From the NCBI GenBank assembly GCA_045658985.1, contig JAZOWC010000029.1:1-41780 (forward strand): a stretch of 41,780 bases of DNA. The letters are read 5' to 3'. A program made the translations under genes and the position numbers. The notes beneath the pieces were generated by a model that did no database searches, was not told the DNA's origin, and was given only the letters and a program-made list of their open reading frames with translations. Every line of letters begins with the position of its first letter. Position 1 is the stretch's first letter. Source of the stretch: RGIG3513 sp045658985 (GTDB taxonomy: Bacteria; Bacillota; Clostridia; Oscillospirales; Butyricicoccaceae). Positions 1 through 6,052 of this stretch are shown one piece after another.

Positions 1-480
1 TACAACGAGCGGAAGTCTTGCGGCAAGTTTGTGCAGGCTTAATCTGTGCGGTAAGCTTGCTTGATTGCCGTTCTGCCGCAAGGATGAGCGAAGTGTGGGC
101 GAAAAGACAAACTATATATCTGCGGCACTCGCTCGGGTTAGATGCCGAGCCTGCCGCGCAGAGGATTTATTGAGCAATCTTGCTCTGCGGTAGAGGTCAC
201 ACGCGATCCGCAGATCGCGTAGTTCGTCGCAAGCATAACTCTGCCGCCATTCTTCGGTTGGTGCAAGCGTACAGGGGGTGTGGGGGACTTTGAGCCTCTT
301 AGACTAACCATGTCCCCCACCGGTTTTGGCTACTTTTGCCGCCAAAAGTAGCGCGTGAGTCCGAGCATGCAATGGCTCGGGGATGGATGACAGCACCACA
401 CCGTATTCTTTGCGGGAGGGCACAGAGACCCTCCCCTACAAAGACGGCGTGAGCAAGCTGAACGAAGTGAAGCGGAGGGG
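1..480. other. Repeat-rich region without a credible gene
   Basis: I see no open frame here with a ribosome site and recognisable protein content. The DNA holds short palindromes: GAGCA/TGCTC near 173-186, CGCGATC/GATCGCG near 205-220, and a strong one at 329-352 (GCTACTTTTG/CAAAAGTAGC), which I recall as common in clostridial intergenic DNA. A 19-bp segment at 440-458 (AAAGACGGCGTGAGCAAGC) recurs at 611-629. The region reads as stacked decayed intergenic repeats. Confidence 0.6.
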
Positions 481-504
481 ATAAAAGGAAAAATTATGAG
501 GATA

Positions 505-629
505 TCCCCTCAGTCACCTGCGGTGACAGCTCCCCTTGAATCCCTCCACCACTTCGTGGTCCCCCTCCCTTTAGGCAAGGGAGGCAGGACGGGGAGCCTT
601 GCGGGGGATGAAAGACGGCGTGAGCAAGC
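505..629. repeat. Dispersed repeat, inverted copy plus companion repeat
   Basis: 506-538 is an inverted, diverged copy of the GGGGAGCT...CTGAGGGG repeat seen complete at 5395-5442 and 5937-5984. It keeps CCCCTCAGTCAC at one end and AGCTCCCC at the other. 541-585 is a different purine/pyrimidine-biased repeat containing the CCACttcGTGG hairpin and a CTCCCTT/AAGGGAG hairpin. 611-629 repeats 440-458. The small open frames across this block are low-complexity and lack gene features. Confidence 0.6.
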
Positions 630-749
630 CCACGCCCTACGGCGTGCCGCAGAATATGCCTTGCCGCGAATATTGCGCACCCCGCCGACTCCCCACTCTT
701 CATCGTACCAACAATTTACCTTCCGTTCACGCTTTAACACTTTAAAGTA

Positions 750-779
750 TTGACAAATCCTCGGCCGCGGGTGTATGAT
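750..779 (+). promoter_or_regulatory. Sigma-A promoter for the HAD-yerC operon
   Basis: TTGACA at 750-755, an 18-bp spacer and TATGAT at 774-779 make a near-consensus promoter. Transcription should start near 786. This rules out the upstream in-frame TTG at 750 as the HAD start, because that codon is part of the -35 box. Confidence 0.8.
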
Positions 780-830
780 ATTGGTGCGGCTCCTTTGGAG
801 GAGCGACGGCTTTCAAAACGGGGGGATTAT

Positions 831-1475
831 TTGCTTTCTTGTGTTATATGGGATATGAACGGTACCCTCATCAACGACGTGGCTGCCGCGGTCAGTTCGG
901 TCAACGATACTTTGGCCAAATGCGCCCTGCCGCCCACCGACTGTGACGAGTACCGCCGCAATATGGATATGCCCATTACCTTATATTATAGTAAGCATTT
1001 TGATCTTACTCAGGTTACTTTTGATTTTTTGTCACGTGAGTATCACGCGGGGTACGAGCGCTACAGGGGACTTATCACCCGCGGCAAAGGGGCCATAGAG
1101 GCGGTGCGCGAGCTTCACGCAAAAGGCGTGCGGCAATGCGTGGTGTCGGGGTTTGAGCAGAAAAAACTGCTTGAGCTGCTGGACGAGTTTGGATTTTTGC
1201 CCTATCTTGACGGGGTGTGCGGCGCACCCGACGATACCTGCGAGAGCAAGATCGAGCGCGGCTGCCGCTGGCTCCGCGAGCAGGGGGTAGACCCAAAGAC
1301 GGCTCTTGTGGTGGGCGATCTTGTCCACGACAGGGAGCTTGCTCATGCGCTGGGCGCCGACTGCATGCTGTTTTCGGGCGGACATCAGGACAAAGAGCGA
1401 CTGCAAGACTGCGGCGCTGTGGTTATAGACGATCTCAGGGAGGTTTTGGATTATGAAGAAAAACGTGAGAGATGA
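831..1475 (+). CDS. HAD-superfamily phosphatase, phosphoglycolate phosphatase-like
   Basis: This is a cytosolic haloacid-dehalogenase-type hydrolase of about 214 residues, likely acting on a small phosphorylated metabolite; the substrate cannot be read from sequence. Motif I is DMNGTL a few residues from the N terminus, where DxNGT replaces the more usual DxDGT. Motif II is VVSG, a conserved Lys follows in ESKIE, and motif IV is GDLVHD. The start chosen is TTG at 831, preceded by a GGGGGG ribosome site at 820-825; the frame extends back to 750, but that upstream part covers the promoter. The gene overlaps the following yerC-like gene by 23 bases, so the two are probably translated together. 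Confidence 0.75.
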   Translation: MLSCVIWDMNGTLINDVAAAVSSVNDTLAKCALPPTDCDEYRRNMDMPITLYYSKHFDLTQVTFDFLSREYHAGYERYRGLITRGKGAIEAVRELHAKGVRQCVVSGFEQKKLLELLDEFGFLPYLDGVCGAPDDTCESKIERGCRWLREQGVDPKTALVVGDLVHDRELAHALGADCMLFSGGHQDKERLQDCGAVVIDDLREVLDYEEKRER

Positions 1476-1743
1476 AAATCTGGATAAGCTGTTCGAGGCC
1501 ATACTGTCGCTCAGGACGCTGGACGAGTGTTATGCGCTGTTCGAGGATCTGTGTACGGTCAACGAGCTGATCGCCATCAAACAGAGGTTTTTGGTGGCGC
1601 GTATGCTGTCCGAGGGCATGATATACAGCGAAATAGTGGAAAAAACCGGTGTCAGTACCGCCACCATCAGCCGTATCAACCGCTGCCTCAACTACGGCGA
1701 AGGCTACGTCACCGCATTGGAGAGGATAAAGAAGAAAGGTTAA
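1453..1743 (+). CDS. yerC: YerC/YecD-family TrpR-like transcription regulator
   Basis: This 96-residue helical DNA-binding protein matches the TrpR-like YerC/YecD family in length and layout. The N-terminal helices (about 5-35) are followed by a helix-turn-helix whose recognition part is around residues 60-80 (IVEKTGVSTATISRINRCL). A GGGAGG ribosome site lies at 1438-1443, 9 bases before ATG 1453, inside the end of the HAD gene. In Firmicutes this family is small, conserved and poorly characterised. Its overlap with a HAD phosphatase suggests a two-gene unit driven from 750-779. The regulated target is not visible. Confidence 0.85.
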   Translation: MKKNVRDENLDKLFEAILSLRTLDECYALFEDLCTVNELIAIKQRFLVARMLSEGMIYSEIVEKTGVSTATISRINRCLNYGEGYVTALERIKKKG

Positions 1744-1756
1744 GGAAACGGGCTAT

Positions 1757-1852
1757 TTACGCGTTTCTGCTGCACATCACTCGCTTGCCGTACACACGGT
1801 ACTGTCTGCGCTCGTATTGCTTGCATAAAGCGCGAAATCCCCGTTTCCCTGG
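1757..1852. repeat. GTACACACGGTAC repeat, copy 1
   Basis: The core GCCGTACACACGGTACTGTC (1787-1806) contains a CCGTacacACGG hairpin. The outer parts (CGCGTTTCTGC on the left, GCGCGAAATCCCCG on the right) match the layout of copies at 18572-18662 and 35063-35330. It lies directly after yerC and is noncoding. Confidence 0.65.
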
Positions 1853-1921
1853 GGCGCATTCCACAATTTGCCCACCTGAGGCTCCGCTGCAAGGGGAGCT
1901 GTCGAACCTATGTGAGACTGA

Positions 1922-1960
1922 GGGGTTGTTTGATTTTATATCACAACCCCGCTTTTTTTT
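1922..1960 (+). terminator. Rho-independent terminator built from a dispersed repeat
   Basis: GGGGTTGT (1922-1929) pairs with ACAACCCC (1943-1950) across a 13-base AT-rich loop, followed by GC and eight T (1953-1960). The left arm is the GAGGGGTTGT end of a dispersed repeat copy starting near 1879. It should end the HAD-yerC transcript. Confidence 0.8.
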
Positions 1961-2011
1961 CTTTGCGCGGACATTGTTTTCCCCTTTGTTTTGTAACATT
2001 TTGCCGCTTAT

Positions 2012-2028
2012 TTTACAGTTGTGTTACA
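2012..2028 (-). promoter_or_regulatory. WalR-type box upstream of the SLH gene
   Basis: Read on the minus strand this is TGTAAC-ACAAC-TGTAAA, an exact fit to the published WalR/YycF consensus TGTWAH-N5-TGTWAH. It ends 15 bases before the -35 element of the SLH gene promoter. A single extra TGTAAC half site lies at 1992-1997. The walR gene itself is in this window (25303-26001). Regulation by WalR is an inference. Confidence 0.55.
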
Positions 2029-2043
2029 GTACGCCCCAAACCC

Positions 2044-2072
2044 TTGCAATTTATTTTCCCCCGTGTTATCAT
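2044..2072 (+). promoter_or_regulatory. Promoter of the SLH protein gene
   Basis: TTGCAA at 2044-2049, a 17-bp spacer and TATCAT at 2067-2072. Predicted start near 2079 gives a leader of about 49 bases ending in the AGGAGG site at 2115-2120. Confidence 0.65.
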
Positions 2073-2127
2073 TCAATCATCAAATACTGTCGCCATAGTT
2101 GCGACAAAAATTATAGGAGGAAAAACA

Positions 2128-4761
2128 ATGAGCACACTGAAGAAGATCCTTTCTCTGTCCCTCGCACTCGCAATGCTCATGAGTGTTTCCGTCTTCGCCG
2201 GTTTCGCAGATGCTGCTGAAATCGACAAGGATGCCGCTGCTGCTGTCGAGCTTCTCGCTGCAGTTAAGATCCTGAACGGCATTCCCCAGGAAGATGGCAC
2301 TGTTGACTTTGCACCCAAGGCTACCATCAAGCGCGCTGAGGCCGCTAAGATGATCTACGTTCTCCGCAATGGCGGCGTAGACGACGGCGCAGCAACTTGG
2401 AAGGCTGCTGTTTCTTTCGCTGATTGCGAAGGCCACTGGGCAGCTGGTTACATCGCATACTGCGAGACTTACGGCATCATCAACGGCCGTACCGAGACTG
2501 TCTTCGATCCCGAAGCTCCCGTAACCGGCATTGAGCTGGCTAAGATGCTTCTGACCGTTGCAGGCTACAAGGGCGAAGTTGAAGGCTACACCGGCAATGG
2601 CTGGGAGAAGAACGTTGTTGCAGACGCTAACGAAGCTGGTCTGTTCGACGGCGCTAAGTTCGCTCTGACCGAAGCAGCTCCCCGTCAGTGGGCAGCAGTT
2701 ATGTTTGAGAACGCTTTCGATGTTAACATCCCCGTTTACATCGGCGACTACAGAGTCGACGGCATCGTTGGCACACAGCTGACCGTTGCTGAGAAGTTCC
2801 TGGACTTCAACGCTGATCGCGTAACCACCGTTCTCGCTACCGAGACCGCTTCCGTCAACGGCACCTTCGCTGCAAAGGGCAAGGTTATCCTGGCTGACGG
2901 CACCGAGACTTTTGCTGTTGCTGACGCTCTCGTAGGTCAGGAAGTAAAGGTTACCACCATCAACGACAAGATCGTTACCATCGCTGCTACCGGCAAGACC
3001 ATTGCTGGCGAGCTGAAGGTTACCAAGAACACCTCCGGCGACAACAAGGACAAGTACACTGTTGTTGTTGGCGGCACCACTCTGAACAACAAGGCTGAAG
3101 CTACCGCTGTTATCTGCGGCGAACTGACTGCAAAGGCTGTTGCTGATCAGCAGGCTAAGAAGGGCAACTATGTTGCTTACACCGCATACGATGTAACCGG
3201 CGACAAGACCGTTGACTACATCACCACCGCTACCACCACCTACGGTGTTGTTGGCACCATCTCCACCGCAACCGAGACCAAGGGCGACTTCAACATCGGC
3301 GAGTACGCTGTTGACGTAAGCAACACCGCTAAGTTCACCGTTAACGGTACCATGAAGGCTGGCATCGTTGCTAAGTACACCGTTGACACTCTGACCGGCA
3401 AGGTCGTTGTTGCTCCCGCTGACGTAGCAGTTGGCGTCTTCACCGGTATCTCCGGCACCAAGTACACCGTTGGCGGCACTCAGTACGAGTACGCTACCGA
3501 TGCTCTCGAGAGCGCATACCTCGCAGCTTACACCAACATGAAGAAGACCGTTGTTCTCTACACCGATGGCAAGTACGTTGTCAAGGCTGAAGAGTTCACC
3601 ACCGATACTGTTGCTCCCACCACTCCCACCGCTCTGCCCGCACAGCTGGCTTACCTGATCGACGGTGCAAGAGTTGCTGTTGAAGAGTCCAAGGTTGACG
3701 AGTGGGGCCGTCCCGTTGCTGCTACCGAGATCAAGTACACCTACAAGGTTAAGGTTATGCTCGCTAACGGCGCTACCGCTATGTTCGAGCTGGAGACCGA
3801 TGCTAAGGCTCTGAAGGATATCGCTTGCTGGACTACCGCAAACCTGTTCTTCACTGAGGGCGGCTTCGACACCTCCTTCGCTGGTGCTGTTTATGAGTAC
3901 GCTCTGTCCGCTAACGGCAAGCTCATCCTCAAGAAGGGCTTCGCAGATGTTGACAAGGTTGACTTCTACGTAAACGGCGAGAAGGCTCAGACCGTTGAGG
4001 CTAACAAGGCTATGGGTATGGTTAAGGCTTACAACACCACCAACACCCTGTTCGGCGATACCTTCATCCGTGGCACCGAGAATACTGTTGTATTCGCTAA
4101 GTACACCGATAAGGACGGCAAGGTTTCCTACAAGACCATCAAGCTGGCTGACCTGAAGGGCACCACCTACAGCACCAAGGTTCTGGCTGCTACCGCTGAT
4201 ACCATCGGCGAGGCTCTGCTGGTTGTTGCTGAGTATGCTTACAAGGCTCCCACCACTGAGACTGTTACCACCACTCCCTACATCGTTGCAGTATCTGCTC
4301 CCGAGTACATCGTTGAAGGCGACAAGATCTTCAAGACCTTCAAGGCTATCGACCTGAACAAGGCTGGCGAGGCTGTTGAGTACAAGGCTGACGCTGCTAC
4401 CGCTCTGACCATCGAGGCTGGCAAGATCTACAACCTGACCACCGAGAACGGCCTGGTTAAGACTGCTACCGAAGAGACTTGGGCTGAGGGTTCCGTACAG
4501 GCTAAGGTTGCTGACCTGCTGCTTGTCAAGTACGCTGGCGAGTCCGATGCATCTCTCGTAGAGATCAAGGGCACCAACGCTAAGAACTACTTCGCTGACA
4601 ACTGCAAGATCATCGTTAAGAATGGTTCTGCTTACACTGCTGGTAACGTTGACAGCCTGATCGTTGCTAAGAAGACCAACAACGTCTTCAACAACAACAT
4701 CAAGTACGTTGTCGATGCAGCTGGTGAGTTCACCTACATCATCATCGATCTCGCTAAGTAA
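2128..4761 (+). CDS. Secreted SLH-domain surface (S-layer-like) protein
   Basis: This is an 877-residue exported protein. The N terminus has a typical signal peptide: a KK pair, then LSLSLALAMLMSVSVFAG, with cleavage likely after ADA around residue 28. Residues about 30-200 hold two to three S-layer homology repeats (FADCEGHWAAGYI, then YCETYGIINGRTET), which bind pyruvylated secondary wall polymer. The remainder is Thr/Val/Ala/Lys-rich beta-type sequence with no enzyme motif that I can see, as in S-layer array proteins. The ATG at 2128 has TATAGGAGG 7 bases upstream; the frame is open further back but contains terminator and promoter DNA. Codon use is strikingly uniform (GCT, GTT, ACC, AAG, GGC), unlike its neighbours, implying very high expression. 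A perfect terminator follows, and the last codons recur at 5218. Confidence 0.85.
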   Translation: MSTLKKILSLSLALAMLMSVSVFAGFADAAEIDKDAAAAVELLAAVKILNGIPQEDGTVDFAPKATIKRAEAAKMIYVLRNGGVDDGAATWKAAVSFADCEGHWAAGYIAYCETYGIINGRTETVFDPEAPVTGIELAKMLLTVAGYKGEVEGYTGNGWEKNVVADANEAGLFDGAKFALTEAAPRQWAAVMFENAFDVNIPVYIGDYRVDGIVGTQLTVAEKFLDFNADRVTTVLATETASVNGTFAAKGKVILADGTETFAVADALVGQEVKVTTINDKIVTIAATGKTIAGELKVTKNTSGDNKDKYTVVVGGTTLNNKAEATAVICGELTAKAVADQQAKKGNYVAYTAYDVTGDKTVDYITTATTTYGVVGTISTATETKGDFNIGEYAVDVSNTAKFTVNGTMKAGIVAKYTVDTLTGKVVVAPADVAVGVFTGISGTKYTVGGTQYEYATDALESAYLAAYTNMKKTVVLYTDGKYVVKAEEFTTDTVAPTTPTALPAQLAYLIDGARVAVEESKVDEWGRPVAATEIKYTYKVKVMLANGATAMFELETDAKALKDIACWTTANLFFTEGGFDTSFAGAVYEYALSANGKLILKKGFADVDKVDFYVNGEKAQTVEANKAMGMVKAYNTTNTLFGDTFIRGTENTVVFAKYTDKDGKVSYKTIKLADLKGTTYSTKVLAATADTIGEALLVVAEYAYKAPTTETVTTTPYIVAVSAPEYIVEGDKIFKTFKAIDLNKAGEAVEYKADAATALTIEAGKIYNLTTENGLVKTATEETWAEGSVQAKVADLLLVKYAGESDASLVEIKGTNAKNYFADNCKIIVKNGSAYTAGNVDSLIVAKKTNNVFNNNIKYVVDAAGEFTYIIIDLAK

Positions 4762-4817
4762 GAGTTAACTGAATAAGTTCTCATACAAGAAAAAACAGGG
4801 CTTCGGCCCTGTTTTTT
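4731..4817 (+). repeat. 87-bp direct repeat, copy 1 (SLH gene tail plus terminator)
   Basis: This segment holds the last codons of the SLH gene, its TAA and the whole terminator. It recurs at 5218-5304, exactly 487 bp downstream, with three substitutions that I can see. Confidence 0.9.
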
Positions 4818-4820
4818 CTT
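4791..4820 (+). terminator. Terminator of the SLH gene
   Basis: CAGGGC (4796-4801), a TTCG loop and GCCCTG (4806-4811) form a very stable hairpin, flanked by an A-run and six T. The symmetric A/T flanks let it work on both strands. Confidence 0.95.
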
Positions 4821-4845
4821 TATGCATGAAAATCTTTAATGATTA

Positions 4846-4874
4846 TTGACACACATTGATGCATGTGGTAATAT
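4846..4874 (+). promoter_or_regulatory. Promoter of the antitoxin antisense RNA
   Basis: Consensus TTGACA (4846-4851), a 17-bp spacer and TAATAT (4869-4874). No gene follows on the plus strand; the transcript would start near 4881 and run into the 3' end of the toxin gene on the other strand. Confidence 0.8.
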
Positions 4875-4880
4875 AAATAT

Positions 4881-4967
4881 AGAAAAAGGCTACCGGCAGA
4901 CGGTTAGCCCAAAGTAGAGTTAAGAATTAACCGCTAAGTTGGGAGCTTGGGCGGTTATTTCTTTTTT
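4881..4967 (+). ncRNA. Putative type I antitoxin antisense RNA
   Basis: This is a short RNA of about 85 bases predicted from a consensus promoter (4846-4874) and an intrinsic terminator: TAACCGC (4928-4934) pairs with GCGGTTA (4951-4957), followed by a T-rich run to 4967. Near its 5' end is a hairpin, GGCTACCG/CGGTTAGCC (4888-4909). It is fully complementary to the 3' end and 3' untranslated part of the toxin mRNA, as in the TxpA/RatA type of system. Its 5' hairpin also resembles GGCTACC...GGTTGGCC in the toxin leader (about 5103-5131), which could give a second contact. No transcript data are available. Confidence 0.65.
4882..4910 (-). terminator. Terminator of the toxin mRNA
   Basis: On the minus strand GGCTAACCG and CGGTAGCC pair around a five-base loop, followed by TTTTTC. 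The same DNA forms the 5' hairpin of the antisense RNA, so the toxin mRNA would end almost where the antisense RNA starts. Confidence 0.65.
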
Positions 4968-5041
4968 GCCAGATTGACAACGAGTGAGATTACCGAAATA
5001 ACAAAAGTTCCAAAAAGGAAAAGTTCTTCGTATGTAACCAT
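4955..5041 (-). CDS. Small holin-like type I toxin (Hol-Tox/TxpA-like)
   Basis: This 28-residue peptide starts MVTYEELFLFGTF, runs through one hydrophobic transmembrane segment (about residues 7-24) and ends in LAKKK. This is the signature of the putative holin-like toxin family: the (M)xTYEALxLM/F start, one membrane span and a basic tail. The start ATG (5041-5039) is preceded by a strong GAGAGGAGGG ribosome site (fwd 5049-5059). An out-of-frame ATG lies 4 bases upstream. The leader contains a CGGAGGG/CCCTCCG hairpin (5067-5087) next to the ribosome site. Membrane damage on overproduction is the known behaviour of the family and is inferred here. It was too short for ordinary gene calling. 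Confidence 0.8.
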   Translation of the reverse strand: MVTYEELFLFGTFVISVISLVVNLAKKK

Positions 5042-5135
5042 TCATATCGCCCTCCTCTCTGTTGATCGGAGGGAAAAGAACCCTCCGTCGAAAAAGCGAA
5101 GGGCCAACCGCCTACCTTCTGTGGTAGCCAAAATA

Positions 5136-5164
5136 AGTATAGCATAATAGCTATGAATTTGCAA
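5136..5164 (-). promoter_or_regulatory. Promoter of the type I toxin gene
   Basis: On the minus strand TTGCAA (5164-5159), a 17-bp spacer and TATACT (5141-5136). The predicted leader is about 88 bases and contains a GGCTACC...GGTAG hairpin near its 5' end plus the CGGAGGG hairpin just before the ribosome site. Confidence 0.75.
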
Positions 5165-5217
5165 TATAGGGGCATTTGACGTAATCGCACCGAGACTATA
5201 TTAATGCACGACAGATC

Positions 5218-5304
5218 CACTTACGTCATCATCTATCTCGCTAAGTAAGAGTTAACTGAATAAGTTCTCATACAAGAAAAAACAGGGCTTCGGCCCTGTT
5301 TTTT
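5218..5304 (+). pseudogene. Remnant tail of a second SLH gene with its terminator
   Basis: The sequence encodes STYVIIYLAK-stop, matching FTYIIIDLAK-stop at the end of the SLH gene, and continues through an identical spacer and terminator (hairpin 5283-5298, eight T). Only about the last nine codons remain; upstream similarity ends abruptly near 5218. It is either the surviving end of a deleted tandem SLH gene or a duplication made when the toxin-antitoxin cassette arrived. Confidence 0.85.
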
Positions 5305-5394
5305 TTCTCCCCATGAGACAGGTCTCATGGGGGCCCCTATTGATTTGTGCTCACGGACGGAGTGAATCCGTCCTTCGAGTCACGTTCTGCGCAT

Positions 5395-5442
5395 CGGCTC
5401 CCCTGCAAGGGGAGCTGTCAGCGTAGCTGACTGAGGGGTTGT
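5395..5442. repeat. 48-bp dispersed repeat (GGGGAGCT...CTGAGGGG), copy A
   Basis: This copy is identical over 48 bases to 5937-5984. It contains the CTCCCCTgcAAGGGGAG hairpin and CAGC/GCTG pairs. It covers the 3' end of the DUF559 gene, which therefore takes its last codons and stop from the repeat. Diverged copies lie at 506-538, 1879-1929 and 6000-6050 (inverted). Confidence 0.85.
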
Positions 5443-5786
5443 CCAACTATCGTATCTATATAATCACATATTTTGTCAAAGTTTTCATTGATTTCGTTAT
5501 TTGGGATTCGTATAACGGTTAAGCCGCAACTTTCCAAGAATGCAGTTCTTTCTGCATCAGCCTTGAGTATTACATCATCATAGTGCTGACCACCATCCAC
5601 TTCTACAACCAATTTTGCTTCTGCACAGTAGAAATCGACGATATAGTTGCCGATTACCCGCTGCCTGTAAAACTTAACATGGTAGTCTCTCAAGAAATCG
5701 TACCATAGGTGCCGTTCTTCTTTGGTCATATTTTTTCGTAGTTGTTTTGCAAGAGGTACGATATTTTTGTTGTGTTTGTATATCAT
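5418..5786 (-). CDS. DUF559 (Vsr/PD-(D/E)XK-like) nuclease-domain protein
   Basis: This 122-residue protein is related to very-short-patch-repair-type endonucleases. It shows the family pattern: basic N terminus, MTKEERHLWYDFLRDY, FYRQRVIGNYIVDFYC, then KLVVEVDGGQHY with the acidic/Gln residues of the nuclease fold, and an RIPNNEI element near residue 98. ATG 5786 has AGGAAGT 4 bases upstream; the frame extends to 5852 but through repeat DNA. The last seven residues (QPLSQLR) are encoded by the 48-bp repeat at 5395-5442, so the original C terminus may have been replaced. Neighbours are repeats only. The activity is inferred from family and unproven; DUF559 proteins often appear as stand-alone genes within repeats in this group. 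Confidence 0.8.
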   Translation of the reverse strand: MIYKHNKNIVPLAKQLRKNMTKEERHLWYDFLRDYHVKFYRQRVIGNYIVDFYCAEAKLVVEVDGGQHYDDVILKADAERTAFLESCGLTVIRIPNNEINENFDKICDYIDTIVGQPLSQLR

Positions 5787-6052
5787 TTTTACTTCCTTTT
5801 GATTTTTCAACCCCTCCGGCTCGCCAAACGGCGACCCACCGGTCGCAATCACAGATTGCTTCCCGCTTTGGCTAAAAACATGCCACCGGCATGTTTTCTT
5901 AACGCGTCGCGCCCACTTGAAGGGGAGGCTTATTATCGGCTCCCCTGCAAGGGGAGCTGTCAGCGTAGCTGACTGAGGGGTTGTAAAAGAGCGTAATTAA
6001 CCCCTCAGACCTCGCCTTGCTTGTCCAGCTCCCCTTGCAGGGGAGCTTTTTT
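5787..6052. other. Repeat-filled gap between DUF559 and U32 genes
   Basis: This gap contains a G/C-rich segment with small palindromes at 5810-5900, a second exact copy of the 48-bp repeat (5937-5984) and an inverted diverged copy (6000-6050) ending in a T-run. The two copies face each other and could fold into a long hairpin. I see no gene. Confidence 0.6.

Noticed and set aside
138..753. Several small frames at the window start
   Set aside because: All overlap repeats and palindromes, lack ribosome sites and give low-complexity translations.
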